Origin: Elusimicrobia bacterium RIFOXYB2_FULL_49_7
GTDB lineage: Bacteria > Fibrobacterota > OXYB2-FULL-49-7
Assembly: GCA_001800515.1 (NCBI GenBank)
Contig: MGVN01000253.1
Span: 1 to 20,752 of the forward strand
Reading direction: 5' to 3'
DNA: 20,752 nt
In this document: piece after piece, positions 1-9,665 of the stretch
How the letters are laid out: each line of letters begins with the position of its first letter
Numbering within the stretch: the stretch's first letter is position 1
Notes under the pieces: model-generated
The model's input: the letters and a program-made list of their open reading frames with translations, nothing else
What the model was told of the DNA's origin: nothing
Database searches by the model: none
Program-made: the position numbers and the translations under genes

Positions 1-1
1 C

Positions 2-277
2 CAGGCATTTGCCCAGGTACAGAATTATCCAAACCCCTTCAATCCTTCCACCCTGATTCAGTATCGCATTGAAAACGGCGCCAAAGTCTCTCTCAAAATC
101 TTTAACGCCCTCGGCCATGAAGTGGCCTCCCTGGTCAACCGCGTACAGGAAGCGGGAAATTACAGCGTGACGTTCGATGCCGGCAATGAAAGCTCCGCTC
201 TCTCCAGCGGCATCTATTTCTGCCGTTTGCAAGTAGGCTCTTTTGTCTCGACAAATAAGTTGATTTTGGTCAGATAA
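2..277 (+). CDS. C-terminal 91 residues of a T9SS-secreted protein (5' end outside window)
   Basis: Frame 2 is open from the window edge to a TAA at 275-277. The fragment has the type A C-terminal sorting domain used by the type IX (Por) secretion system. YPNPFNPST lies at about fragment residues 9-17, followed by a VSLKIFNALGHEV strand, an AGNYSVTFDA strand, SGIYFCRLQVG, and a short basic end (LILVR). In this family the domain directs a protein across the outer membrane and is removed or anchored there. The function of the missing N-terminal part cannot be known. The YPNPFNPST wording is typical of Ignavibacteria, Calditrichota, KSB1 and related FCB lineages, and it is the best taxonomic clue in the window. 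No terminator is visible before the next gene, 22 bases downstream. Confidence 0.9.
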   Translation, partial: QAFAQVQNYPNPFNPSTLIQYRIENGAKVSLKIFNALGHEVASLVNRVQEAGNYSVTFDAGNESSALSSGIYFCRLQVGSFVSTNKLILVR

Positions 278-299
278 CCTTCATTTTACAGAAAGATTC

Positions 300-1817
300 A
301 TGATTATGAAACAAAAAGCTTCCAAAACCCACACCGGCCTGCGCCTTCTCTGCACCGCCTTATGCGCCGGTCTACTCCCCAATCTTATCCAGGCCGATGA
401 ATACGGCGTCACCCCCATTATCAATAATGAAGCCACACGGGGACTCACCACCATCAGTTCGGCGGAACCCATGGGTGAAGGTCGGTTGACTTTCACGGTT
501 TCCGGCAACTGGTACAACCAAAATCAGGCCTTCCTGACCACGCCCAATAAAGATGCCAATATCATCAATGCACTGGGTGCCGGTTCTTATGGAATCAGCC
601 CCTATGTTGATGTTTTCGCCTCTATCGCCGCTTTCGGATCAAGTAATTATACCAACACAAGTAAAGACGGGGGCTGGGGCAGCATCAAGGCGGGCCTCCA
701 AGGCACGCTCCCCTATCCGGATAATTCCATGATGAATCTGGGCGGTCAGATTGCACTGATTGGCGGAACATCGGAAAATCAGATCGATAATAATCGTGCA
801 GATGGGTACGGCTATTTCCAAACTCGTACCAACAATGATATTCTCTTCAAATTGCTGCAATCGCTCAGTTTTGGTACCGAATCCCATGCAATCAAACTCC
901 ACTTGAATGAAGGTGTTGCTCAATCCTTAAGCGGAAGCAATTCCTCCCTGCTGCTTCTCGGTGCAGGTCTCCAGGGTAACCTGGCTTCTTTCGCTGCGGT
1001 CGGTGTTGAATTGAATTCCAGAACCAAACTGAATGATTGGGCATTCGGAACGGATCCCTTGTGGGTGACGCCTTCCGTCCAATTCCGTACCTTCTATAAT
1101 ACCAATCTCTCGACCGGCATCGATATCGCCCTGTCTAACGATCGCTCCAACAATGAACCACGGGCACTGGAACCTTACCGTATTTTCGGTTCAGTCGCAT
1201 TTTCGTTTGATCGATTTGGTGAAAAACGGAGAGCCGAGGTATTACAGAAGCTTCGTGCTGCTGAGACGGAACGAGAGAACGCCATTCTAATCAAAGATCA
1301 GGATGCCGCCCGGGTTGAGGCGGATAGCCTGGCAAAAAAAGCTCAGGCGGATTCGGTCATGCTGGAAGTCACGACCCAAAGCCTTGCGGAAGAAAAGGCA
1401 AAACGGACAGATGAGGAAAACATGCTGTTATCCAAAGGCTTACTGACTCTGGATACGGTCTATTTCGACATCAACATGAGCACCATCAAGATGAATTCGA
1501 AGCCTTATCTGAATCTCATCGCCAAAATGCTGACCAAATACCCCAAGCTGCAACTGGAAGTCTCCGGCCACAGCGATAATACCGGTTCCGTTGCCGTCAA
1601 TACCGAACTCGCCCAGGCACGGGCGGATGCCGTGCGCAATTATCTGATTGAGTGTGCGCCGGAACTGGCCAGCAAACTGATTGCCCGCGGATATGGCGAA
1701 TCACTATCCAAAGGTGATAATAAAACAGTCCATGGGAGAGAAGTCAACCGCAGAGTCGAAATAGTCGTACTTAACAAGGATATCCTTACCGCGGATTTTC
1801 CGCAAACAGATAAATAA
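300..1817 (+). CDS. OmpA-family outer-membrane protein with N-terminal beta-barrel and C-terminal peptidoglycan-binding domain
   Basis: 505 residues. The N-terminus is a signal peptide with probable cleavage after Ala32 (LIQA|DEYG). Residues about 35-300 have the alternating polar/hydrophobic pattern and Gly/Asn/Ser richness of a beta-barrel. Residues about 300-375 are charged and helical (EKRRAEVLQKLRAAE and following), a likely coiled-coil spacer. Residues about 383-495 are an OmpA_C domain: TVYFDINMSTI, SGHSDNTGS, AQARADAVRNYL, GYGES and the GREVNRRVEIV end that lines the diaminopimelate-binding pocket. The protein should tie the outer membrane to peptidoglycan. Met codons at 300 and 306 are both possible starts. 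The BON-domain gene follows after 28 bases and is probably co-transcribed. The ligand or pore function of the barrel is not deducible. Confidence 0.9.
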   Translation: MIMKQKASKTHTGLRLLCTALCAGLLPNLIQADEYGVTPIINNEATRGLTTISSAEPMGEGRLTFTVSGNWYNQNQAFLTTPNKDANIINALGAGSYGISPYVDVFASIAAFGSSNYTNTSKDGGWGSIKAGLQGTLPYPDNSMMNLGGQIALIGGTSENQIDNNRADGYGYFQTRTNNDILFKLLQSLSFGTESHAIKLHLNEGVAQSLSGSNSSLLLLGAGLQGNLASFAAVGVELNSRTKLNDWAFGTDPLWVTPSVQFRTFYNTNLSTGIDIALSNDRSNNEPRALEPYRIFGSVAFSFDRFGEKRRAEVLQKLRAAETERENAILIKDQDAARVEADSLAKKAQADSVMLEVTTQSLAEEKAKRTDEENMLLSKGLLTLDTVYFDINMSTIKMNSKPYLNLIAKMLTKYPKLQLEVSGHSDNTGSVAVNTELAQARADAVRNYLIECAPELASKLIARGYGESLSKGDNKTVHGREVNRRVEIVVLNKDILTADFPQTDK

Positions 1818-1845
1818 GCACTTTAACAAAGAAAGAATCAAAATC

Positions 1846-2607
1846 ATGAAAAAATCAAGTTCAGTCACTAAAATAGTGAGCGCCGTGATTATGCTGGGAG
1901 CTGGCAGTATGCTGCTTGCTACCCAGACAGGCGACCGCATCGAATCGTCAGCCAAAAAATCCTATGTCTATAAGACCTATCTGAAGGATGATGATATCAC
2001 CATCAAGACAACGGATAAAAATGTCGTTATCCTGACCGGTTCCGTTGCCGACTGGTCTCACCGATCCCTTGCGGAGCAGACTGTGGCAGGACTTCCCGGC
2101 GTACTTCGGGTGGACAACAAACTGGAAGTCAAAGGCGATAAAATCGAAGAGAACTCAGATGCCTGGCTCAAAATGAAAGTGAAAACCATGCTGCTGTTTT
2201 ACAGCAACGTAAGCAGCATCAACACGGAAGTGGAGGTTAAAGACGGCATTGTCACCCTGCGCGGCGAAGCGGAAAGCGAAGCACAGAAAGAGCTGACAAC
2301 CGAATACATCAAGGATCTGGAAGGCGTTCAAAGCGTTACCAATAACCTGACTGTCAAAAACGGCAAGAAATCAACCGCTGAAAAAATCAGCGACAAAATC
2401 GACGATGCCTCCATCACGGCCCAGGTCAAGATAGCCCTGCTTTTCCATCGTTCAACCAGCGCCACGGCAATCACCGTGGTGACAAAGAACGGCATAGTCA
2501 CCGTCTCCGGCCTGGCCAAAAATGATGCAGAAAAGGCATTGGTGGGCAAACTGGTTCACAATATCAAAGGGGTGAAAAGTTTGAAAAATGAAATAAAGAT
2601 CGACTGA
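1846..2607 (+). CDS. Periplasmic protein with three BON domains (OsmY-like)
   Basis: 253 residues. A signal or anchor sequence occupies about residues 1-26 (VSAVIMLGAGSMLLATQ). Three BON modules follow: about 45-96 (ITIKTTDKNVVILTGSV...LPGVLRVDNKLEV), 103-170 (INTEVEVKDGIVTLRGEAES...LEGVQSVTNNLTV) and 185-252 (ITVVTKNGIVTVSGLAKN...IKGVKSLKNEIKI). Each shows the family's GxVxLxG strand and the conserved GV..V.N near its end. The first module lacks the usual N-terminal helix, so it is partial or diverged. BON domains bind phospholipid or membrane surfaces; in OsmY, DolP and Kbp they accompany osmotic or envelope stress. The position between OmpA and an Mla-like lipid transporter fits an envelope-maintenance job, but that is inference. 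Confidence 0.88.
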   Translation: MKKSSSVTKIVSAVIMLGAGSMLLATQTGDRIESSAKKSYVYKTYLKDDDITIKTTDKNVVILTGSVADWSHRSLAEQTVAGLPGVLRVDNKLEVKGDKIEENSDAWLKMKVKTMLLFYSNVSSINTEVEVKDGIVTLRGEAESEAQKELTTEYIKDLEGVQSVTNNLTVKNGKKSTAEKISDKIDDASITAQVKIALLFHRSTSATAITVVTKNGIVTVSGLAKNDAEKALVGKLVHNIKGVKSLKNEIKID

Positions 2608-2636
2608 GAATACCGAATCTTCTTACCTGAATCCAG

Positions 2637-2685
2637 GGGACAGGGTGCAAGTCGGCTGATGATCAGTCGGGACACCCTGTCCCGA
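2637..2685. repeat. Compound inverted repeat (stem-loop) between the BON gene and the Mla-type operon
   Basis: An 11-base arm at 2637-2647 (GGGACAGGGTG) is perfectly complementary to 2673-2683 (CACCCTGTCCC). Inside it a second stem, 2653-2659 with 2663-2669, forms with one G-U pair around a TGA loop. The right side can also fold alone: 2667-2674 (TCGGGACA) pairs perfectly with 2678-2685 (TGTCCCGA) around CCC, which excludes the long fold. No T-run follows, so it is not a canonical intrinsic terminator. It could be a REP/BIME-like element, an mRNA stabiliser or an attenuator ahead of the operon starting at 2703. The structure is read directly; any function is inference. Confidence 0.7.
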
Positions 2686-2702
2686 TCTTAAAGGATGAAA
2701 CA

Positions 2703-3341
2703 ATGAAACTATGGTACAGGACCCTCTCCCTTGCAGCTATCTGCTGTCTTTTGACTCAAATAGGCGGCTGCGCCTCCTCGCGCCTGGTTGATATATGGCA
2801 TGACCCCACTTTTCAGAATCAACCCCTTAGTAATCTACTTGTCATATCGGCCAGGAAAGATGCGGTTAAACGACGAATATGGGAGGATGCCTTTGCCGCG
2901 GAACTGGTGAAACAAGGCATTATGGCCACTTCGTCCTATCGTTTATTTCCCGAGGCCCCGCCGGATACGAACCAAGTGGTGGAGTCCGCACAAACCAATG
3001 GTTTTGATGGTATTCTGGTTATCTTAAGACGGCGCACTGAAACGACAACGCAATTCATCCAAGGCTATAGCTCAATAGAGCGGGACAGACGATACAGCAC
3101 CTTCTGGGAAAGATACCGAACCTACTATCTCGAGATAGAACACCCCGGATATATTGACTCGCAGACGGTCGATATTCGCGAGATTGATGTGACCGCCACC
3201 GGAAACGATAGACGGCTGATCTGGAGCGCTACCAGTAAGACCCCGGACCCCGTTTCTGTAATCGATGTGCAACTCGGCATTGCCGACCAAATCATATCCA
3301 AACTGATAAAAGGCGGTATTCTCCGTCAGCAAGATGAATAA
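2703..3341 (+). CDS. Outer-membrane lipoprotein, first gene of the Mla-type operon (DUF4136-like, uncertain)
   Basis: 212 residues. A lipoprotein signal peptide ends in the lipobox IGGC with acceptor Cys23; Ala at +2 predicts outer-membrane sorting. A clear AAGGA ribosome-binding site sits at 2691-2695. The mature part starts SSRLVDIWHDPTFQNQPLSNLLVIS, with a Trp-centred opening, a hydrophobic strand, an RRIWEDAFAAELVKQGI helix and then SYRLFPE. This resembles lipoproteins annotated as DUF4136 or uncharacterised, but I cannot assign a family firmly. Its last 8 bases overlap the mlaE-like gene, so its product probably serves the lipid transporter, perhaps as an outer-membrane partner. It does not resemble MlaA. 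Confidence 0.8.
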   Translation: MKLWYRTLSLAAICCLLTQIGGCASSRLVDIWHDPTFQNQPLSNLLVISARKDAVKRRIWEDAFAAELVKQGIMATSSYRLFPEAPPDTNQVVESAQTNGFDGILVILRRRTETTTQFIQGYSSIERDRRYSTFWERYRTYYLEIEHPGYIDSQTVDIREIDVTATGNDRRLIWSATSKTPDPVSVIDVQLGIADQIISKLIKGGILRQQDE

Positions 3342-4098
3342 ATCATTTCTATTCACTTATATAACGGCCATCGCGGAAGTCGTTTTATTCGTCATGCGAA
3401 CAATAAAAGAAACATTTTCCCGTGAAATCGAGTTTCGTGAAATTTTTCGGCAATGCTACCAAATGGGATATAAATCCCTGCCTCTGGTATCCGTCACCGG
3501 AATCATCATGGGGCTGGTACTAACCATTCAATCCCGACCCGTGCTGATTGATTTTGGCGCAGTAACCATGCTTCCGGGCATGGTCACCGTCTCTCTTATC
3601 CGGGAAATGGGACCGGTTATCACGGCCTTGATTTGTGCCGGCAAGATCGGATCCGGCATGGGCGCCGAACTGGGCTCCATGCGTGTGACCGAACAGATTG
3701 ATGCCATGGAAGTCTCTTCCACCAACCCCATGCGATATTTAGTGGTGACCCGAGTACTGGCATCCACTTTGATGGTACCCATATTAATCATGTATGCGGA
3801 TGGCCTCGGCATTCTGGGCAGCTGGGCCGGGGTCAACATTAAGGGCGATGTCACCTTTGTCTTGTTTTTCTCCCAGGCTTTCAGCCATCTGGAATTTATC
3901 GACATCCTGCCCGCCTTCTTCAAATCGATTTTATTCGGCACGGTCATCGGACTGGCCGGCTGTTATAGAGGTTATACGGCGGGCCGCGGCACGGAAAGTG
4001 TCGGCGTTGCCGCCAATTCCGCAGTGGTGACCGCCTCCCTGCTGGTGATCATTGCAGACATGATTGCGGTTCAGATTACGGATATGTTAATCACATGA
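3334..4098 (+). CDS. mlaE: MlaE/YrbE-type ABC lipid transporter permease
   Basis: 254 residues, the usual length for this permease. The family's core reads through clearly: an N-terminal amphipathic helix, hydrophobic segment SVTGIIMGLVLTIQS at about 53-67, then MGPVITALICAGKIGSGMG followed by AELGSMRVTEQIDAM at about 111-125, and hydrophobic segments to the C-terminus. The MlaE permease forms the inner-membrane core of the MCE phospholipid transport complex. The start overlaps the lipoprotein gene by 8 bases. The stop overlaps the mlaF start in an ATGA arrangement, indicating translational coupling and a shared complex. Assignment to the Mla-type family is secure. Transport direction and substrate are taken from the family, not shown here. 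Confidence 0.95.
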   Translation: MNKSFLFTYITAIAEVVLFVMRTIKETFSREIEFREIFRQCYQMGYKSLPLVSVTGIIMGLVLTIQSRPVLIDFGAVTMLPGMVTVSLIREMGPVITALICAGKIGSGMGAELGSMRVTEQIDAMEVSSTNPMRYLVVTRVLASTLMVPILIMYADGLGILGSWAGVNIKGDVTFVLFFSQAFSHLEFIDILPAFFKSILFGTVIGLAGCYRGYTAGRGTESVGVAANSAVVTASLLVIIADMIAVQITDMLIT

Positions 4099-4844
4099 CC
4101 GACCTAATTGAAACCGGTCAACCGGTCATCGAGATAAGGAATCTTAAGAAATCCTTCGGTGAACAGAAGGTGTTGGTGGACATTTCCTTGAAACTGTTCA
4201 ACAATGAAAATCTGGTGGTACTCGGAAAATCGGGTTCAGGCAAATCGGTTCTGATAAAATGCATCGTCCGCCTGCTGCAATCGGATGGCGGCTCGATATC
4301 CGCGCTCGGGCAGGAGGTTCGCAGCTTAAACACCGAACAATTAGGTAAATTACGGCAAAAAATAGGTTTTCTATTCCAAAGCGGCGCCCTCTATGACTCC
4401 ATGACCGTGCGGGAAAACCTGGAATTTCCGTTGAAGCGGACAAAAAAAGAGATGAACTCATCAGACATCAACAACAAAATCAAAGAAGTACTGGAGCAGG
4501 TCGGCTTGTCCGATACCCCGGACAAGCTTCCTTCGCAACTCTCGGGCGGTATGCGCAAGCGAATCAGTCTGGCCCGGACCCTTATCGTGGATCCCCTCAT
4601 CATGCTCTATGACGAACCGACCACCGGACTGGATCCCGTCACCTCAAAAGAGATCAGTTCACTGATTAAGGATATTCAGAACAGATACAAAACCTCCTCT
4701 CTGATCATCACCCATGATATTGCGTGCGCCCGCCTGACCGCGGATCGTGTCATGATGCTGAAAGAGGGAAGTGTTTACAAGGAAGGCAAACCGGAGGATT
4801 TTGAAAAGTCATCCGATGAATTGATACAATCTTTCTTTCAATAG
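4095..4844 (+). CDS. mlaF: MlaF-type ABC transporter ATPase
   Basis: 249 residues. Complete ABC ATPase motif set: Walker A GKSGSGKS at 44-51, Q-loop Gln95 in FLFQSGALYDSMTV, signature LSGGMRKR at 149-156, Walker B LIMLYDEP at 168-175 with catalytic Glu174, D-loop TTGLDP, and H-loop His207 in IITHD. The FQSGALYDSMTVREN and LSGGMRKR wording is characteristic of the MlaF branch. It should power the adjacent MlaE permease at the inner-membrane cytoplasmic face. The gene overlaps mlaE by four bases; the MCE-protein gene follows about 30 bases later. No mlaB-like STAS gene is next to it, although MlaB stabilises MlaF in Escherichia coli. Confidence 0.95.
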   Translation: MTDLIETGQPVIEIRNLKKSFGEQKVLVDISLKLFNNENLVVLGKSGSGKSVLIKCIVRLLQSDGGSISALGQEVRSLNTEQLGKLRQKIGFLFQSGALYDSMTVRENLEFPLKRTKKEMNSSDINNKIKEVLEQVGLSDTPDKLPSQLSGGMRKRISLARTLIVDPLIMLYDEPTTGLDPVTSKEISSLIKDIQNRYKTSSLIITHDIACARLTADRVMMLKEGSVYKEGKPEDFEKSSDELIQSFFQ

Positions 4845-4874
4845 CGCTTCCAACCCAAACCCAGGTTGTTAAAT

Positions 4875-5618
4875 ATGAATATGCAAAGCCCGAAAAACAA
4901 AATCAAATTAGGCCTTTTCACGGCCGGCGGATTGGCCCTTTTCATCATTGCCATCTTTATCATCGGAAAACAGCAGTATCTATTTAACCCCGTCTTCAAG
5001 GTGTCCGCCACCTTCCGGAATGTTAGCGGGTTGGAAGTCGGCAGCAATATCCGTTTCTCCGGCATCAATGTGGGCACGGTCGACAACATTCAGATCCTGA
5101 ATGACACCACTGTCATTGTCAATATGCTTATCAGAAATGATGTTCAACGGTTCATCAAATCGGATTGCGAGGCAGGTATCGGATCGACCGGCATCATCGG
5201 CGATAAGATACTCACCCTCTCTCAGGGCAGTCAGGCCGCTTCTCTCGTGAAAAAAGGGCAGCACATTGCGTCCAAAGAGCCGGTTGAAACGGATGTGATT
5301 ATGGTGAAACTGAAAGAGACAGTGGACAATACCGTCATTGTTTCAAAGCAATTGGCCGAGATTATGGAAAAAATCAACCATGGGAACGGTATCATCGGAC
5401 GAATCATCCAGGATTCCGTCATGGCGGACAATATCAACGAAATTATCATCAGCCTTAAGAAAAGCAGTGTAGGATTGAACGAAAACATGAATGCCGCCAA
5501 GGATAATTTCCTGCTCAGAGGCTATTTCAAGAAAAAGGAAAAAGCGGCGCAAGAGGCCAAGGAGGATGCGGAGGAGAAAAAACAGGAAGAACAAAAGGAA
5601 AAACAAAATGCTGATTAA
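4875..5618 (+). CDS. mlaD: MlaD-type MCE-domain substrate-binding protein
   Basis: 247 residues from ATG 4875. A TTG at 4866 and an ATG at 4881 are alternative starts; I chose 4875 because an AGG lies nine bases upstream. One transmembrane helix at about 11-31 is followed by a single MCE domain at about 41-118, with GLEVGSNIRFSGINVG and the GIGSTGIIGDKILTLS hallmark. A helical region follows. The C-terminus (about 215-247) is a very Lys/Glu-rich tail. MCE proteins form a hexameric ring on MlaEF that channels lipid through the periplasm. The last 11 bases overlap the PRC-barrel gene in another frame. No MlaC-like shuttle gene is present in the window. Confidence 0.92.
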   Translation: MNMQSPKNKIKLGLFTAGGLALFIIAIFIIGKQQYLFNPVFKVSATFRNVSGLEVGSNIRFSGINVGTVDNIQILNDTTVIVNMLIRNDVQRFIKSDCEAGIGSTGIIGDKILTLSQGSQAASLVKKGQHIASKEPVETDVIMVKLKETVDNTVIVSKQLAEIMEKINHGNGIIGRIIQDSVMADNINEIIISLKKSSVGLNENMNAAKDNFLLRGYFKKKEKAAQEAKEDAEEKKQEEQKEKQNAD

Positions 5619-6378
5619 TGCAAAAACACTTGCCGGATACAAGCTGGACAGTCTGGACGGCGTTATCGGGCAGGTCAAGGATTTCTATTTCGATGACCGA
5701 TATTGGACGGTTCGTTATCTGGTGGCCGATACCGGAACTTGGCTGACGGAACGGCAGGTATTGCTTTCTCCCTATGCGGTCAAAGCCGTGATAACGGAGA
5801 TGAGACTGCTGGTCCTTAATCTGACCAAAAAGCAGATTGAACAAAGCCCTTCTCTGGAATGCGATAAACCGGTGTCGCAACAATTTGAAGACATCTATTA
5901 CGGCTATTACGGCTGGCCCACCTATTGGGGCGGCACGGCCATGTGGGGCGATTCTCCGCTTCTGATACAAGACCATCAGGAATGGAAGAAAGTCAATCGG
6001 CAGGAAAAAAAATGGGACCCCAATCTGCGCAGCATGCACGACGCAAGCAGCCATCACATTCACGCGCTGGACGGTGAAATCGGCCATGTTGAGGATTTTA
6101 TAATCGACCAGGAGAGCTGGGCTATCCGGTACATCATCATCGATACCACCAACTGGCTTCCAGGTAAAAAAGTGCTGGTCTCCCCGCAATGGATAGAACG
6201 CGTCAGCTGGATGGAATCCGCGGTTTTTATCAACCTCTCCCGAGAAGCCATTCAAGGGGCGCCGGAATACACGGAAGAATCGCGGATCAACCGGGATTAC
6301 GAAATCAATCTGCACCACCATTACGATCGCCCGGGCTACTGGCCCGCGCTTTCGGCCCATCAAAAGGATTCCGTGTAA
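5608..6378 (+). CDS. Double PRC-barrel domain protein
   Basis: 256 residues from ATG 5608, with an AAGGAA ribosome-binding site at 5595-5600. The frame is open further upstream, but that stretch lies over the mlaD-type C-terminus and encodes an implausible Arg/Lys-rich extension. Two PRC modules are visible at about 1-82 and 145-220. They are internal repeats of each other: LDSLDGVIGQVKDFYFDD...TVRYLVADTGTWL against IHALDGEIGHVEDFIIDQ...AIRYIIIDTTNWL, each followed by a VLLSP or VLVSP strand. The linker at about 93-118 is strongly aromatic (YYGYYGWPTYWGG). PRC-barrels are small beta-domains found in photosynthetic reaction centre H subunits and in RimM, and as stand-alone proteins often linked to stress. 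No signal peptide is visible, so a cytoplasmic location is likely. The ligand is unknown. Confidence 0.88.
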   Translation: MLINAKTLAGYKLDSLDGVIGQVKDFYFDDRYWTVRYLVADTGTWLTERQVLLSPYAVKAVITEMRLLVLNLTKKQIEQSPSLECDKPVSQQFEDIYYGYYGWPTYWGGTAMWGDSPLLIQDHQEWKKVNRQEKKWDPNLRSMHDASSHHIHALDGEIGHVEDFIIDQESWAIRYIIIDTTNWLPGKKVLVSPQWIERVSWMESAVFINLSREAIQGAPEYTEESRINRDYEINLHHHYDRPGYWPALSAHQKDSV

Positions 6379-6379
6379 C

Positions 6380-8663
<2,284 letters not shown>

Positions 8664-8664
<1 letters not shown>

Positions 8665-9053
8665 TGCATCTTAAAATACTTCTCCCCTTTCAGGTGTTTG
8701 CCAATATCACCGATGTCTCCCGTATCGTAGCGGAAAGCGGTCTCGGTTCCTTTGGACTCCTGCCGCATCGGCTGGACTGTGTGGCCGCATTGGTGCCGGC
8801 CATTCTTCTGTATGAAAGCGACGCGGAGGGAGAAGTCTTTATCGCCATAGATGAAGGGGTGCTGATTAAAACCGGACCGGAAATCCTTATTTCCGTGCGG
8901 CATGCTGTCCGCGGAAGCGATCTGGGCCAATTACAAGAGACCGTGGAAAAAGAATTTCTCACCTTAAATGAACGGGAAAAGAGCGCCCAATCGGTCATTG
9001 CAAAAATGGAAAGCGGTTTCATCCATCGATTGGCGACCTTTTATCATGAATAA
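8664..9053 (+). CDS. atpC: N-ATPase subunit epsilon
   Basis: 129 residues. It starts at the last base of the atpD stop (TGATG overlap). The N-terminal beta-sandwich is recognisable: LKILLPFQVFANITDVSRIVAE, GSFGLLPHRLDCVAALVPAILLYE (the epsilon GxFGILPxH signature, here GSFGLLPHR) and DEGVLIKTGPEILISV. A helical C-terminal part follows. The subunit belongs to the central stalk with gamma. In N-type operons the second position after atpD is atpC, as here. The last eight bases overlap atpQ. Confidence 0.93.
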
Positions 9054-9381
9054 ACACGACAACACCAAAAAAACCATAAAACCGCTCTCCTTCAGGCAAA
9101 CGATTGGTGCCAAGGCGGCCCGCAAGCTCAAGGCGCAACAGCAACCGGCACAGGGAATCTGGTTCGGGCTGGGCATGATGGGACTCATCGGCTGGTCGGT
9201 GACCCTTCCGACACTGCTCGGCGCCGTTGTCGGCATCTGGCTGGATCGCCGTGATCCGGGCCGATATTCGTGGACCCTGATGCTCCTTATCGTCGGCTTG
9301 GGGCTGGGCTGTGTGAATGCGTGGCATTGGGTCAGCAGACAGGACCGGGAAATGCGTAAAGGAAATGGTGATGAAAAATGA
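9046..9381 (+). CDS. atpQ: N-ATPase accessory membrane protein AtpQ (AtpI-like)
   Basis: 111 residues from ATG 9046, which overlaps the atpC stop by eight bases. The longer open frame upstream lies entirely over atpC and was rejected. A basic N-terminal region (about 1-35) is followed by two hydrophobic hairpin helices, about 37-63 (GIWFGLGMMGLIGWSVTLP and on) and 75-95, joined by WLDRRDPGRYSW. This is the AtpI-like architecture of the first accessory gene in N-ATPase operons. AtpI-type proteins are linked to c-ring assembly or divalent cation transport. The specific role of AtpQ is not established. Confidence 0.88.
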   Translation: MNKHDNTKKTIKPLSFRQTIGAKAARKLKAQQQPAQGIWFGLGMMGLIGWSVTLPTLLGAVVGIWLDRRDPGRYSWTLMLLIVGLGLGCVNAWHWVSRQDREMRKGNGDEK

Positions 9382-9665
9382 ATGACACAATAGCCATGAT
9401 CATCGCATTATTAACCGGCGTTTTGCTGGGCGTTGTTTTCTTCGGCGGCTTGTGGTGGACGCTTCAGAAGATCCTGCCAACCCGCCATTCGACCCTCTGG
9501 TTTTTGGCCAGCCTGATACTGCGCACCAGTGTCGTTCTGACCGGCTTTTATGTTGCAGGACATAATCACTTTGAAAATATGCTGATGTGCCTGCTGGGAT
9601 TTCTCCTGGCACGCTTTATTGTAACACGGTTGACCCGATTGTCTGGAGCCACCCATGCGTCTTAG
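9378..9665 (+). CDS. atpR: N-ATPase accessory membrane protein AtpR
   Basis: 95 residues, beginning in an ATGA overlap with atpQ. Three hydrophobic helices are visible: GVLLGVVFFGGLWWTLQKIL at about 14-33, LWFLASLILRTSVVLTGFYV at about 40-59, and MLMCLLGFLLARFIVTRL at about 68-85. Membrane-embedded Arg49 in helix 2, in the SLILRTSVVLTGFY context, is the hallmark reported for AtpR. It was proposed that this Arg could interact with the c-subunit carboxylates. Arg79 in helix 3 is also in a hydrophobic setting. AtpR is found only with N-type ATPases, so it is the most diagnostic gene of this operon. The gene overlaps atpB by 11 bases. Confidence 0.9.
   Translation: MNDTIAMIIALLTGVLLGVVFFGGLWWTLQKILPTRHSTLWFLASLILRTSVVLTGFYVAGHNHFENMLMCLLGFLLARFIVTRLTRLSGATHAS

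Noticed and set aside
2703..3341. MlaA identity for the lipoprotein
   Set aside because: The protein lacks MlaA-like sequence blocks and its predicted strand/helix pattern differs; only the lipoprotein signal is shared.
5491..5607. Upstream extension of the PRC-barrel reading frame
   Set aside because: It encodes a nearly pure Arg/Lys stretch over the end of the MCE gene; ATG 5608 has its own AAGGAA site and starts at the PRC fold.
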